Positions 39,850-48,749 of a stretch of 64,000 nt of DNA are shown in pieces (position 1 is the stretch's first letter; each line of letters begins with the position of its first letter). The notes beneath the pieces are model-generated. The model was given only the letters and a program-made list of their open reading frames with translations, did no database searches and was not told the DNA's origin. Source of the stretch: Rhodococcus sp. G-MC3 (GTDB lineage Bacteria; Actinomycetota; Actinomycetes; Mycobacteriales; Mycobacteriaceae); NCBI RefSeq assembly GCF_030063335.1, contig NZ_JASISW010000005.1:186001-250000 (forward strand). The letters are read 5' to 3'. Made by a program: the position numbers and the translations under genes.

Positions 39850-40347
39850 TCAAGCTTTGCCTGTGCCCTCGGCGATGCCCTTGTCCAGTTGAGTCAGAAT
39901 GGCGGCGCTGAGTTCACCCAGTTGTTCGACCTGGTCCTGGTTCAGACCTTCGAACACGAGGCTCTGCACGGTGGCAACATGGTCGGGTGCAGCTCCGAGG
40001 ACGATGTCCATCCCGGCGTCGGTGAGTACGGCATACGACCCACGACTTCCGGTGATGCTTTCGCGCCGGACCCAGCCCGCTTTTTCGAGCTTGGTAACGA
40101 CGTGAGAAAGCCTCGACAGGGACGCGTTGGCGAATTTCGCCAGATCACGCAACTGGATACGACGGTTCTCGTCCTCGGACAACACCGAGAGCACGAAATA
40201 GTCGAAGTGCGTCAGCGCGGAGTCTCGCTGTAGCTGTGTGTCCAGCGCAGCAGGCAGACGAGTGACGATGGCGACGAACGACCGCCATGCCGCTTGCTGG
40301 CCGTCGTTCAGCCAGCGAGGTTCGGAATCGGTCGAGGACTCGTCCAT
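39850..40347 (-). CDS. MarR-family transcription regulator
   Basis: A 165-residue MarR protein with winged helix in THFDYFVLSVLSEDENRRIQ, LRDLAKFANASLSRLSHVVT (recognition helix) and LEKAGWVRRESITGSRGSYA (wing). Helices at both ends form the dimer. ATG follows GGAAGG with a long spacer. A 33-base palindrome lies 40 bases upstream and is probably its own operator. Target genes beyond itself are not evident; the upstream bcp gene points the same way and ends before the operator. Confidence 0.88.
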   Translation of the reverse strand: MDESSTDSEPRWLNDGQQAAWRSFVAIVTRLPAALDTQLQRDSALTHFDYFVLSVLSEDENRRIQLRDLAKFANASLSRLSHVVTKLEKAGWVRRESITGSRGSYAVLTDAGMDIVLGAAPDHVATVQSLVFEGLNQDQVEQLGELSAAILTQLDKGIAEGTGKA

Positions 40348-40387
40348 CTCGGCGGAGCCTTCCTTTCGAGCACACGTGATGTTGGGC

Positions 40388-40420
40388 CAACCAACCGTGA
40401 TGACCCATCACAGTTGGTTG
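40388..40420. promoter_or_regulatory. Long palindrome upstream of marR, likely MarR operator
   Basis: CAACCAACCGTGAT (40388-40401) and ATCACAGTTGGTTG (40407-40420) are inverted copies matching at 13 of 14 positions with a five-base spacer. Length and place fit a MarR dimer site for self-control. Confidence 0.75.
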
Positions 40421-40476
40421 TAGTCACCACAGTGTTTCACTCGCACGATGGTTCACACGCACCGCAACGGCGAGTG

Positions 40477-40941
40477 TCAGGCCTTCGACCGGCCGCGGAG
40501 AAACTCCAAAGCGTGATCGGCGTGCGCTTCGAAGCGGAACTCACTGCTGAATACGTCGAGGATCGTCCGATCGGTGTCGATCACGAAGGTGGACCGCTTG
40601 ACCGGGGACAGCTTGCCCAGAAGTCCGCGCTTGACACCGAACTGGGCTGCGACGGTGCCGCTCTCGTCCGAGAGGAGTGGATAGTCGAAAGACTTCACGT
40701 CGGCGAATTCGGCCTGCTTGGCGACCGCGTCGGTACTGATTCCTGCGCGTGACGCCCCTGCTGCGCTGAACTCCGAAGCTAGATCTCGGAAGTGGCAGGC
40801 TTCGGCGGTGCACCCCGGGGTGAGGGCGCCGGGGTAGAAAAACAGAACCAACGGTCCATCGGCGAGCAGGCTGTCCAAGGAACGCGGGGTTCCGGTCTGG
40901 TCGGGGAGAGTGAAGTTGGGGACGCTGGCACCTTGTTTCAT
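40477..40941 (-). CDS. bcp: Thioredoxin-dependent peroxiredoxin, Bcp/PrxQ type
   Basis: A 154-residue peroxidase. The active site is [20 protein letters not shown], with peroxidatic Cys at the first and the resolving Cys five residues later (CxxxxC), the PrxQ arrangement. Other stretches: [46 protein letters not shown]. It reduces hydroperoxides in the cytoplasm. Location between his and trp clusters equals bcpB (Rv1608c) in M. tuberculosis. It diverges from trpE by 56 bases. Confidence 0.93.
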   Translation of the reverse strand: MKQGASVPNFTLPDQTGTPRSLDSLLADGPLVLFFYPGALTPGCTAEACHFRDLASEFSAAGASRAGISTDAVAKQAEFADVKSFDYPLLSDESGTVAAQFGVKRGLLGKLSPVKRSTFVIDTDRTILDVFSSEFRFEAHADHALEFLRGRSKA

Positions 40942-40997
40942 GCCAGCGAGGCTACCGCGCGGTAAGAGTCGGGGGCAGCGCCTGGGATGATGGGCGC

Positions 40998-42569
40998 ATG
41001 CATGGCGAGATCACCACACTGCCCGGTGCACAGAAGAGCGTCGACCCCGAGTCGACAACGACCCGTGAAGTCTTTCGGGCGTTGGCCGCCGAACATCGTG
41101 TAGTTCCGGTTGTTCGCAAGGTCCTCGCGGACTCGGAAACACCGTTGTCGGCCTACCGAAAGCTCGGCGGCAATCGTCCGGGGACATTCCTGCTCGAGTC
41201 CGCGGAGAACGGTCGCTCATGGTCGCGATGGTCTTTCATCGGCGCCGGAACTCCGGCGGTTCTGACGACGGTGGACGGCGAGGCAGCGTGGCGTGGCAAC
41301 GTTCCTGCAGGCGTGCCGTCCGGCGGCGATCCGTTGGAGGTTCTCGGCCGAACGTTGGAGTTGCTCCGTTCGGAACGGCTGCCTGGTCTGCCCCCGCTGA
41401 CGGGCGGAATGGTGGGCTACCTGGGATACGACGCGGTTCGGCGTATCGAGAAGTTGCCGGAGCACGCCCAGGACGATCTCGGTGTCCCGGAAATGGTCAT
41501 GATGCTTGCGACCGATCTGGCTGCCGTCGATCACCATGAGGGTGCGATCACGCTCATCGCCAACGCGGTGAATTGGGACGGTACCGACGATCGCGTCGAC
41601 GAGGCATACGACGACGCTGTGCGCAGACTCGACCGAATGTGCGCCGACCTGGCGAAGCCTGCGTCGTCGACGGTGTCCACCGTAGCCAAGCCGAAGCCCG
41701 ACTTTCGTCGCCAGCGCACCTCTGAGGGATTCGGTCGCGACGTCGAAAAACTAGTCGGAGAGATCGAGGCAGGCGAAGCCTTCCAGGTCGTGTTGTCCCA
41801 GCGGTTCGAGATGAACACCGGCGCAGAGCCACTCGACGTTTACCGCATGCTGCGCGCGTCCAACCCCAGCCCATACATGTACCTGATGCACGTCCCCGGC
41901 GCGGATGACGAGACTGCCTTCTCGATCGTCGGTTCGAGCCCCGAGGCGCTCGTGACGGTAGTCGACGGTGTAGCGACGACCCATCCGATCGCAGGCACGC
42001 GGTGGCGCGGAAAGTCCGAGGAGGAGGACGTTCTTCTCGAGAAGGATCTCCTGGCCGACGAGAAAGAGAATGCCGAACACCTGATGCTGGTGGATCTCGG
42101 CCGCAACGATCTCGGTCGGGTCTGCACACCGGGCACGATTCGCGTCAGCGACTATCGGCACATCGAGCGCTACAGCCACGTCATGCACCTCGTGTCGACG
42201 GTCACCGGGCGCCTCGCGGAAGGCAAGCACGCGCTCGACGCCGTCAAAGCCTGCTTTCCTGCGGGAACACTGTCGGGCGCTCCCAAAGTCCGTGCGATGG
42301 AATTGATAGACGAGCTGGAGCCGACGAGGCGCGGTGTGTACGGCGGAATCGTCGGGTACCTCGACTTTGCGGGAGATGCCGACACGGCGATTGCAATCCG
42401 GACGGCGCTGATGAAGGACGGCACGGCCTATGTTCAGGCGGGGGCAGGCGTCGTCGCCGATTCGGTTGCCGAATATGAGGATACCGAGGCGCGAAACAAG
42501 GCCATGGCGGTTCTCTCCGCGGTGGCAGCCGCGGAAACTTTGAGGGCCGTGGACGGTGAAACCCGGTGA
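40998..42569 (+). CDS. trpE: Anthranilate synthase component I
   Basis: A 523-residue chorismate-using enzyme. The tryptophan feedback site motif LLESAENGR is at about residues 58-66. Catalytic-domain stretches are [85 protein letters not shown] and [16 protein letters not shown]. It needs the glutaminase TrpG/PabA, not present in the window. No attenuator or leader peptide is seen in the 56-base gap upstream. Stop overlaps the next gene (GTGA). Confidence 0.97.
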   Translation: MHGEITTLPGAQKSVDPESTTTREVFRALAAEHRVVPVVRKVLADSETPLSAYRKLGGNRPGTFLLESAENGRSWSRWSFIGAGTPAVLTTVDGEAAWRGNVPAGVPSGGDPLEVLGRTLELLRSERLPGLPPLTGGMVGYLGYDAVRRIEKLPEHAQDDLGVPEMVMMLATDLAAVDHHEGAITLIANAVNWDGTDDRVDEAYDDAVRRLDRMCADLAKPASSTVSTVAKPKPDFRRQRTSEGFGRDVEKLVGEIEAGEAFQVVLSQRFEMNTGAEPLDVYRMLRASNPSPYMYLMHVPGADDETAFSIVGSSPEALVTVVDGVATTHPIAGTRWRGKSEEEDVLLEKDLLADEKENAEHLMLVDLGRNDLGRVCTPGTIRVSDYRHIERYSHVMHLVSTVTGRLAEGKHALDAVKACFPAGTLSGAPKVRAMELIDELEPTRRGVYGGIVGYLDFAGDADTAIAIRTALMKDGTAYVQAGAGVVADSVAEYEDTEARNKAMAVLSAVAAAETLRAVDGETR

Positions 42570-43249
42570 CGAGCACCGAACCCGGCGCGCAGCCCGCGCG
42601 CCGATCGCGCGCGTCGGCGATTGCTGTCGCCTTCTTGCTGATCGGGGCGGTGTGTTTGTGGGGTAGTTCACGGATGACGTGGGTTCACGTCGTCTCGTCC
42701 GACGGCCTCGGCGAACAACGGTCGACAGACCTGCTCGGCAGCACGTGGGCTGCTGCGGGAACTCCATTGGCCCTGGCTCTGGTGGCTGCTGTTGCAGCAT
42801 CGTTCGCGGTTCGTGGTTGGGCATCGCGCGTAGTGGCAATTCTTGTCGCGCTCGTTGCCGTCGCTGCAGCGATACCAGCGCTGGACGCGCTGGTGGGGGA
42901 CGTCTCGGTCGTCAAAGCTGCAGACCTGTCCGACCTACCGGGCAGGGCCGAGGTCGTGTCGACGCAGGCGTTTGCGCTGCCCGCGGCACTGGCGGTGGTC
43001 GGCGCTCTTCTCGCGTTGGCTGCAGCCGTCGTGTTGGTACGGAAACCAACCACCCGGAAGGTACTGTCTTCCAAGTACGACGCTCCAGCAGCGCGACGTG
43101 ACGAAACGGCGCGACGCGCGAAGACGGCAACGGAGCGGGCCGAGGCAAACGGGGAGGGGGACGACTTGACCGAGAGAATGCTGTGGGACGCACTCGATGC
43201 CGGGGAGGACCCGACAGATGTGTCCGGCACCCGAAAATCAGAAGACTGA
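42566..43249 (+). CDS. Trp-region-conserved membrane protein (TIGR02234)
   Basis: A 227-residue protein with four TM segments: [59 protein letters not shown] and [20 protein letters not shown], and a charged C-terminal tail. It lies between trpE and trpC, as Rv1610 does, and belongs to the TIGR02234 family; function unknown, perhaps tryptophan-related transport. GTG overlaps trpE. The extracellular loop between TM3 and TM4 holds [20 protein letters not shown]. Confidence 0.88.
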   Translation: MTSTEPGAQPARRSRASAIAVAFLLIGAVCLWGSSRMTWVHVVSSDGLGEQRSTDLLGSTWAAAGTPLALALVAAVAASFAVRGWASRVVAILVALVAVAAAIPALDALVGDVSVVKAADLSDLPGRAEVVSTQAFALPAALAVVGALLALAAAVVLVRKPTTRKVLSSKYDAPAARRDETARRAKTATERAEANGEGDDLTERMLWDALDAGEDPTDVSGTRKSED

Positions 43250-43326
43250 AAGCCCCTACTACGCTAGGGGAGACCTCGATGAGTTTTGTCACATCAGGTC
43301 ACCGATGGGAAAGGACTCGGGTCACC

Positions 43327-44136
43327 ATGACTGTTCTCGATTCGATTCTGGACGGAGTGCGAGCCGACGTCGCCGCGCGCGAATCGGTGGTCGACTTCGC
43401 TTCCGTGAAAGCAGCCGCCGCGAAGGCATCCGCTCCGCTGAACGCAACCGCAGCGCTGCATGAAGACGGTATCGGTGTCATCGCCGAGGTCAAGCGTGCA
43501 AGCCCGTCGAAGGGCGCACTCGCCGAGATCGGTGATCCAGCAACTTTGGCTCAGGCATATGAGGCCGGCGGCGCCAGAATCATCAGCGTGCTCACCGAAG
43601 AGCGCCGGTTCAACGGCTCGCTGGCAGACCTGGACGCGGTGCGGCGAGCAGTGTCGATCCCGGTCTTGCGCAAGGACTTCATCGTCGGCCCTTATCAAAT
43701 CCACGAAGCTCGCGCGCACGGTGCGGATATGATTTTACTCATCGTCGCTGCGTTGGAACAGCACGCTCTTGCGTCGCTTCTCGACAGGACGGAATCGCTC
43801 GGCATGACCGCTTTGGTGGAGGTGCACACCGAAGCCGAAGCCGATCGTGCTCTCGAAGCAGGTGCAACCGTCATCGGGATCAATGCACGCAACCTCAAGA
43901 CTCTCGAGATCGATCGAGACAGTTTTGGGCGCATCGCGCCCGGACTGCCGAGTGAAGTTATTCGTGTAGCCGAGTCGGGCGTACGAGGCACTGCGGATTT
44001 GCTCGCCTACGCAGGCGCTGGCGCCGATGCCGTTCTCGTCGGTGAAGGACTTGTCACCAGTGGCGACCCGCGCACTGCGGTGTCGGACCTGGTGACCGCG
44101 GGCACGCACCCTTCGTGCCCGAAACCCGCCCGCTGA
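43327..44136 (+). CDS. trpC: Indole-3-glycerol phosphate synthase
   Basis: A 269-residue (beta/alpha)8 enzyme: [97 protein letters not shown] and [20 protein letters not shown]. It is monofunctional, without TrpF. Family proteins start at MTVLDSIL, so I choose ATG 43327; ATG 43279 has a better ribosome site (GGGGAGA) and would add 16 residues. Confidence 0.96.
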   Translation: MTVLDSILDGVRADVAARESVVDFASVKAAAAKASAPLNATAALHEDGIGVIAEVKRASPSKGALAEIGDPATLAQAYEAGGARIISVLTEERRFNGSLADLDAVRRAVSIPVLRKDFIVGPYQIHEARAHGADMILLIVAALEQHALASLLDRTESLGMTALVEVHTEAEADRALEAGATVIGINARNLKTLEIDRDSFGRIAPGLPSEVIRVAESGVRGTADLLAYAGAGADAVLVGEGLVTSGDPRTAVSDLVTAGTHPSCPKPAR

Positions 44137-44212
44137 GACGACACCCTCCGCAGGCTGTGCAAAGCAGCGCCCCGATCGTCGAGGTCGAGGGCTGTTGGGG
44201 CAGACTGGTCGG

Positions 44213-45526
44213 GTGAGCAGCGACCTATCGAGCCCCAGTTTCAAAGGCGGCGATCTACCTCAGTCGAGCCTGGGGTTGACCGACCGTAGTAAGCACGATC
44301 CTGACGTCGGTGGCCATTTCGGTGTCTATGGTGGACGATTCGTTCCCGAGGCATTGATGGGAGTGATCGAGGAGGTCACCTCCGCTTACGACAAGGTACG
44401 AAGCGACAACGAGTTCCTGTCCGAACTCGATCGGTTGCAGCGTGACTACACCGGACGCCCTTCACCCGTCTTCGAAGCCACCAGGCTCTCCGAACACGCC
44501 GGTGGCGCTCGAATTCTTCTCAAGCGAGAAGACTTGAATCACACGGGCTCTCACAAGATCAACAACGTCCTCGGTCAGGTGCTGCTCGCCAAGCGCATGG
44601 GCAAGACGCGCATCATCGCCGAGACCGGCGCGGGTCAGCACGGTGTCGCCACCGCGACCGCGTGCGCACTGCTCGGACTCGAATGCGTCGTCTACATGGG
44701 CGAGGTCGATACCGTACGTCAGGCACTGAACGTGGCGCGCATGCGCTTGCTCGGATCGTCCGTCGTTGCTGTCACGTCCGGGTCGCGCACACTGAAGGAC
44801 GCGATCAATGAGGCACTGCGGGACTGGGTAGCTCATGCGGACGACACGTATTACTGCTTCGGTACCGTGGCCGGACCACACCCGTTCCCGGCGATGGTCC
44901 GCGACTTTCAGCGCATCATCGGTCTCGAAGCGCGCCAGCAGGTTCTGGCCTCGACCGGCCGTCTGCCCGACGCGATTGCCGCATGTGTCGGCGGAGGGTC
45001 CAACGCAATCGGCATATTTCATGCGTTCATCGATGATCCGTCGGTTCGACTCGTGGGATTCGAAGCGGCAGGAGACGGCGTCGAAACAGGACGGCACGCG
45101 GCCACCATCAGTGGCGGATCGCCGGGAGCGCTGCACGGAACGTACTCGTACCTGCTGCAGGACGAAGACGGTCAGACCATCGAATCTCATTCCATCTCTG
45201 CAGGTTTGGATTACCCGGGTGTCGGACCCGAGCATTCGTACCTTCATGACATCGGGCGGGCCGAGTACCGCGGCATCACCGATACGGAAGCGATGAACGC
45301 GTTTCGCTTGCTGTGTCGGACCGAGGGGATCATTCCGGCCATCGAGTCCGCACATGCAATTGCTGGTTCGCTGAAGCTGGGTCAGGAACTGGGCAAGGAC
45401 GCGATCGTGCTGGTCAATCTCTCCGGTCGCGGTGACAAAGATGTCGACACCGCCGCCGAGTGGTTCGGCCTCGTGGACGGCGACGGGGATGCACACGTGG
45501 ACGGCGAGAAGGGTGAACCGGCATGA
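44213..45526 (+). CDS. trpB: Tryptophan synthase beta chain
   Basis: A 437-residue PLP enzyme joining indole and serine. Typical stretches: [40 protein letters not shown] with the PLP lysine, [54 protein letters not shown] and [16 protein letters not shown] 44213 lies 76 bases after trpC. Stop overlaps trpA (ATGA), usual for the alpha/beta pair. Confidence 0.97.
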   Translation: MSSDLSSPSFKGGDLPQSSLGLTDRSKHDPDVGGHFGVYGGRFVPEALMGVIEEVTSAYDKVRSDNEFLSELDRLQRDYTGRPSPVFEATRLSEHAGGARILLKREDLNHTGSHKINNVLGQVLLAKRMGKTRIIAETGAGQHGVATATACALLGLECVVYMGEVDTVRQALNVARMRLLGSSVVAVTSGSRTLKDAINEALRDWVAHADDTYYCFGTVAGPHPFPAMVRDFQRIIGLEARQQVLASTGRLPDAIAACVGGGSNAIGIFHAFIDDPSVRLVGFEAAGDGVETGRHAATISGGSPGALHGTYSYLLQDEDGQTIESHSISAGLDYPGVGPEHSYLHDIGRAEYRGITDTEAMNAFRLLCRTEGIIPAIESAHAIAGSLKLGQELGKDAIVLVNLSGRGDKDVDTAAEWFGLVDGDGDAHVDGEKGEPA

Positions 45527-46326
45527 CCGCACAGAAGTCCAGGCTTGCATCGACTTTCGAGGCATGCCGTGCCGAGAACCGCGCAGCGCTCGTCGGTTAT
45601 CTACCGGCAGGTTTTCCGACGGTCGAAAAGTCGATCGAGGTGTTCGAGACAATGGTGAAGTCCGGCTGCGACATCGTCGAGGTCGGAATTCCCTACTCCG
45701 ATCCCGTCATGGACGGCCCGACCATCCAGGCCGCTGCCGATACCGCACTGCGCGCGGGCGCGAAAGTGCGCGACGTCTTCACTGTGGTGGAAAGGGTGTC
45801 GGCGGCCGGCGGTAAGGCAGTCGTGATGACGTATTGGAACCTTGTGTTGCGCTACGGGGTCGACAAGTTCGCGCGTGACCTGGCGAGCGCGGGCGGTCTC
45901 GGAATCATCACCCCGGATCTGATTCCGGACGAGGCTGGCGAGTGGATTGCGGCGTCCGATGCACACGACCTCGATCGCATTTTTCTTGTCGCACCCTCCT
46001 CGACCGAGGAAAGAATAGCCAGCACGCTCGCGGCGAGCCGCGGATTCGTTTACGCCGCATCGACCATGGGCGTGACCGGTGCACGCGACGCGGTGTCCTC
46101 GATGGCCCCTGCGTTGACCGCGCGGATCCGCACACACTCCGATATTCCTGTCGGTGTCGGTCTCGGTGTCAGATCCGGCGCGCAAGCAGCTGAAATCGCG
46201 CAGTACGCCGACGCGGTCATCGTCGGTTCGGCGCTGGTGACCGCAGCCGGCAACGGTATCGCGGCCGTCGCCGAGCTCACCGACGAACTCGCCGAGGGCG
46301 TCCGGTCGGCTAACGTGGCGTCGTGA
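45523..46326 (+). CDS. trpA: Tryptophan synthase alpha chain
   Basis: A 267-residue (beta/alpha)8 subunit cleaving indoleglycerol phosphate. [40 protein letters not shown] (catalytic Glu), [55 protein letters not shown] and [20 protein letters not shown] are family marks. Overlaps trpB at the start and lgt at the stop. Confidence 0.97.
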   Translation: MTAQKSRLASTFEACRAENRAALVGYLPAGFPTVEKSIEVFETMVKSGCDIVEVGIPYSDPVMDGPTIQAAADTALRAGAKVRDVFTVVERVSAAGGKAVVMTYWNLVLRYGVDKFARDLASAGGLGIITPDLIPDEAGEWIAASDAHDLDRIFLVAPSSTEERIASTLAASRGFVYAASTMGVTGARDAVSSMAPALTARIRTHSDIPVGVGLGVRSGAQAAEIAQYADAVIVGSALVTAAGNGIAAVAELTDELAEGVRSANVAS

Positions 46327-47357
46327 TCCCTGACTTCTCGTCATCGACTGCTGTCTCGTCATCGACTGCGGTTCTCGCCTATATCCCGAGTCCGCCGCAA
46401 GGAGTCTGGTTTCTCGGACCGCTTGCTCTCCGTGCGTACGCCTTGTTCATCATCATCGGGATCATCACCGCCATCGTGTGGGGCGATCGTCGGTGGGTTG
46501 CGCGCGGCGGCACCAAGGGCACAGTTCTCGACGTGGCCGTCTGGGCGGTTCCGTTCGGTTTGCTCGGCGGTCGGCTCTACCACGTCGCCACCGACTGGTC
46601 CACGTACTTCGGTCCCGGTGGAGACCCTGTCCGCGCGTTGAAGGTATGGGAAGGCGGCCTCGGCATTTGGGGCGCAGTACTCCTCGGCGGTGTGGGTGCG
46701 TGGATCGCGTGTCGGCGACGCGGTATTCCGCTCCCCGCTTTCGGTGATGCGGTAGGTCCACCGATTCTCCTGGCGCAGGCGATCGGCCGAATCGGCAATT
46801 ACTTCAACCAAGAGTTGTACGGCAGGGAAACCACCGAGCCGTGGGGTCTCGAAATCTTCGAGCGCGTCAACGACGCCGGCCGCGTGGACCCGCTGACCGG
46901 GGTGTCGACGGGGGTTCTCGAGAAGATTGTTCACCCGACCTTCCTCTACGAACTCCTCTGGAGTCTCGCGGTCGTCGTGGTGCTCGTTCTCGTGGACCGA
47001 CGGTTCATGATCGGACACGGTCGATTGTTCGCCCTCTACGTGGCAGGTTACTGTGCTGGACGTTTCTGGGTGGAGTTGCTTCGCGACGACTACGCCACCC
47101 ATATCGCCGGGATACGCGTCAACACCTTCACCTCTGCCATCGTGTTCGTGCTCGCGGTCCTGTATTTCGTTCTGGCGAAGAAGGGGCGCGAGGATCCAGC
47201 ATCCCTCGTTTCCGACGGCGACAGCGTCGACGGTCACCCTGTTGCGCAGAACTCGGAGTCCAGTGAAGTGGCCGGCAAAGCCGGTACCGACGACAAGACC
47301 GTCAGCGGGGGAGCCGACTCCGTCGCGTCGACCGAGAACGACACCGAGCGTGGTTGA
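46323..47357 (+). CDS. lgt: Prolipoprotein diacylglyceryl transferase
   Basis: A 344-residue membrane enzyme that puts diacylglycerol on the lipobox cysteine of lipoproteins. About seven TM helices; family marks are PLALRAYALFIIIGIITAIV, VAVWAVPFGLLGGRLYHVAT, WEGGLGIWGAVLLGG and ILLAQAIGRIGNYFNQELYG. The C-terminal 60 residues (from KKGREDPASLVSDG) are a disordered acidic/serine tail, as in other actinobacteria. GTG overlaps trpA. The lipoprotein at 63749 is a typical client. Confidence 0.95.
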   Translation: MIPDFSSSTAVSSSTAVLAYIPSPPQGVWFLGPLALRAYALFIIIGIITAIVWGDRRWVARGGTKGTVLDVAVWAVPFGLLGGRLYHVATDWSTYFGPGGDPVRALKVWEGGLGIWGAVLLGGVGAWIACRRRGIPLPAFGDAVGPPILLAQAIGRIGNYFNQELYGRETTEPWGLEIFERVNDAGRVDPLTGVSTGVLEKIVHPTFLYELLWSLAVVVVLVLVDRRFMIGHGRLFALYVAGYCAGRFWVELLRDDYATHIAGIRVNTFTSAIVFVLAVLYFVLAKKGREDPASLVSDGDSVDGHPVAQNSESSEVAGKAGTDDKTVSGGADSVASTENDTERG

Positions 47358-47475
47358 TCGCTACGGCCCGGCGTCACAAGCCCGCGTTGTCGAAGTAACC
47401 GGATGTGTCGGCGCTGCTCCGAACCTCGGCGTTCGTCGGCAGCGTGGAGGATGGACATGGACGTACACTGCGAAT

Positions 47476-47523
47476 CTGACAAACCGAAACTGACAAGCCG
47501 TAACTGACAAAGGCAAATGACAA
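47476..47523. repeat. Four TGACAA words at 14, 14 and 13 bases spacing upstream of the TM2 gene
   Basis: CTGACAA begins at 47476, 47490 and 47504 and ATGACAA at 47517. The AC/AA-rich direct repeats lie 55-100 bases before the TM2 gene in the 221-base gap after lgt. Spacing close to one and a third helix turns; could be a response-regulator site or slippage. The rest of the gap shows nothing I can name. Confidence 0.55.
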
Positions 47524-47578
47524 GGCTGATCCCAGCTGACGTCGCTCATGTCCGCCCGACCATTTCGAGGAGCGCACG

Positions 47579-48481
47579 GTGACCGAGCCAGAGAAGAATC
47601 CCGGCGACAGTTCAGACCCCACCAACGCTGATTCGCCCCCGGAGTTCTCGTCGCCCTTCGATTATGACGCGACCGCTGAGGCGTCCTTGTCAGAGCCGCC
47701 TGCGACTTCGGAGACAGGCCCGGTCACAGGTGCGACGGGCTCAGGATCCGGTTCCGGGCCTGGCTGGGACGTTCACTCCGGGATCGGTAACGGTCCTGGT
47801 TGGGGCGAGTCTCCGAGTTACCCACCACCCACCGCAGGTTTCGGGCAGCCGACGGCAGGGGAGTCGTCGGCTGGAGAGTCGTCGACCATCAGCTTCGACA
47901 AATCACCGGGCCTTCCGGAATCTGGGGGAGTCGGCTCGGCGCCCGGTTACGGTGCAGGCCCTACTTATGGGGCAGGCCCTGTCTACGGCCCACCAGATGC
48001 CAACTATCCCCAGTCCGGACCATACGACCAATCGAACCAGGGGTACCCCTACCCCGGCAATGCCGGGCAACCGGATAGTCAGGGACAGCCGGGCAACCCC
48101 CAAGGCTACCCACCGCCCGGGTATCAGTCCGGTGGACCGCAAGGGGGGTACGGGCCACCGCCGGGATATCCGCCGCAGCCGTTCTACGGCGGCTACCAGG
48201 GCGGACCGTACGGCGTGGATCCGATGGCGCCGTACGGGAGGCATCCGATTACGGGCGAGCCGTTGTCGGACAAGTCCAAGCTGACGGGCGGGTTGCTGGG
48301 AATTCTGCTCGGTGCATTCGGTGCTGGGCGTTTCTACCTCAATCAGCCGGGCATCGCAGTCGCGCAGATCGCCGTGACCTGGCTGACGTGCGGGATCGGC
48401 GGGATCTGGCCGCTGATCGACGGCATCATGATGCTCACCGGGAGCGTTCGCGACGAGCACGGCCGGCCCTTGCGGGACTGA
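47579..48481 (+). CDS. TM2-domain membrane protein with long Pro/Gly-rich N-terminus
   Basis: A 300-residue protein. Residues 1-225 are low-complexity, first Ser/Thr/Glu-rich, then Tyr/Pro/Gly/Gln-rich repeats (GAGPTYGAGPVYGPP, YPPPGYQSGGPQGGYGPPPG). The C-terminus is a TM2 domain: KLTGGLLGILLGAFGAGRFY and WLTCGIGGIWPLIDGIMML with the conserved GxxGxxRFY turn. GTG follows GAGGAG. TM2 proteins are of unknown function in bacteria; this N-terminus is probably cytoplasmic and disordered. Confidence 0.85.
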   Translation: MTEPEKNPGDSSDPTNADSPPEFSSPFDYDATAEASLSEPPATSETGPVTGATGSGSGSGPGWDVHSGIGNGPGWGESPSYPPPTAGFGQPTAGESSAGESSTISFDKSPGLPESGGVGSAPGYGAGPTYGAGPVYGPPDANYPQSGPYDQSNQGYPYPGNAGQPDSQGQPGNPQGYPPPGYQSGGPQGGYGPPPGYPPQPFYGGYQGGPYGVDPMAPYGRHPITGEPLSDKSKLTGGLLGILLGAFGAGRFYLNQPGIAVAQIAVTWLTCGIGGIWPLIDGIMMLTGSVRDEHGRPLRD

Positions 48482-48518
48482 TGAATCGATCGAAAACGAT
48501 GTGTCGGGAATCCCACGA

Positions 48519-48549
48519 TTGTCCTGCTTGTCAAGGCCTGCGGTAGGCT
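48519..48549 (+). promoter_or_regulatory. Possible gltBD promoter
   Basis: TTGTCC (48519-48524), 19 bases, TAGGCT (48544-48549). This would give a leader of about 190 bases before gltB. The 48560-48750 leader holds an ATTCG...CGAAT inverted repeat (48559-48577) and GTAAAC/GAAAC words, but no clean GlnR box spacing. Confidence 0.4.
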
Positions 48550-48749
48550 CCCACCATTCGGTCGATGATCGAATTCCTTCGCGGGCCAGAGTTGTCCCGG
48601 TAAACCCGTTCAGTGAAACAACAGTGGTCGGCGAGCATAAAATGGTCGTCGGAGCTGGTCGCTAGCGGAGTTGCCGAGAATCGTGACGGCGCCCTGTGAG
48701 GCGCTGTGCGCTCGATGGCTACTCCCTGGCCGAGAGGGAGGTGGCCGAC

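Noticed and set aside
40942-40997. Tryptophan attenuator before trpE
   Set aside because: The gap is only 56 bases, with no leader peptide rich in Trp and no alternative hairpins.
48600-48619. Possible GlnR box before gltB (GTAAAC and GAAAC words)
   Set aside because: The two words are 14 bases apart instead of the 11-base period of GlnR sites, so I do not call it.
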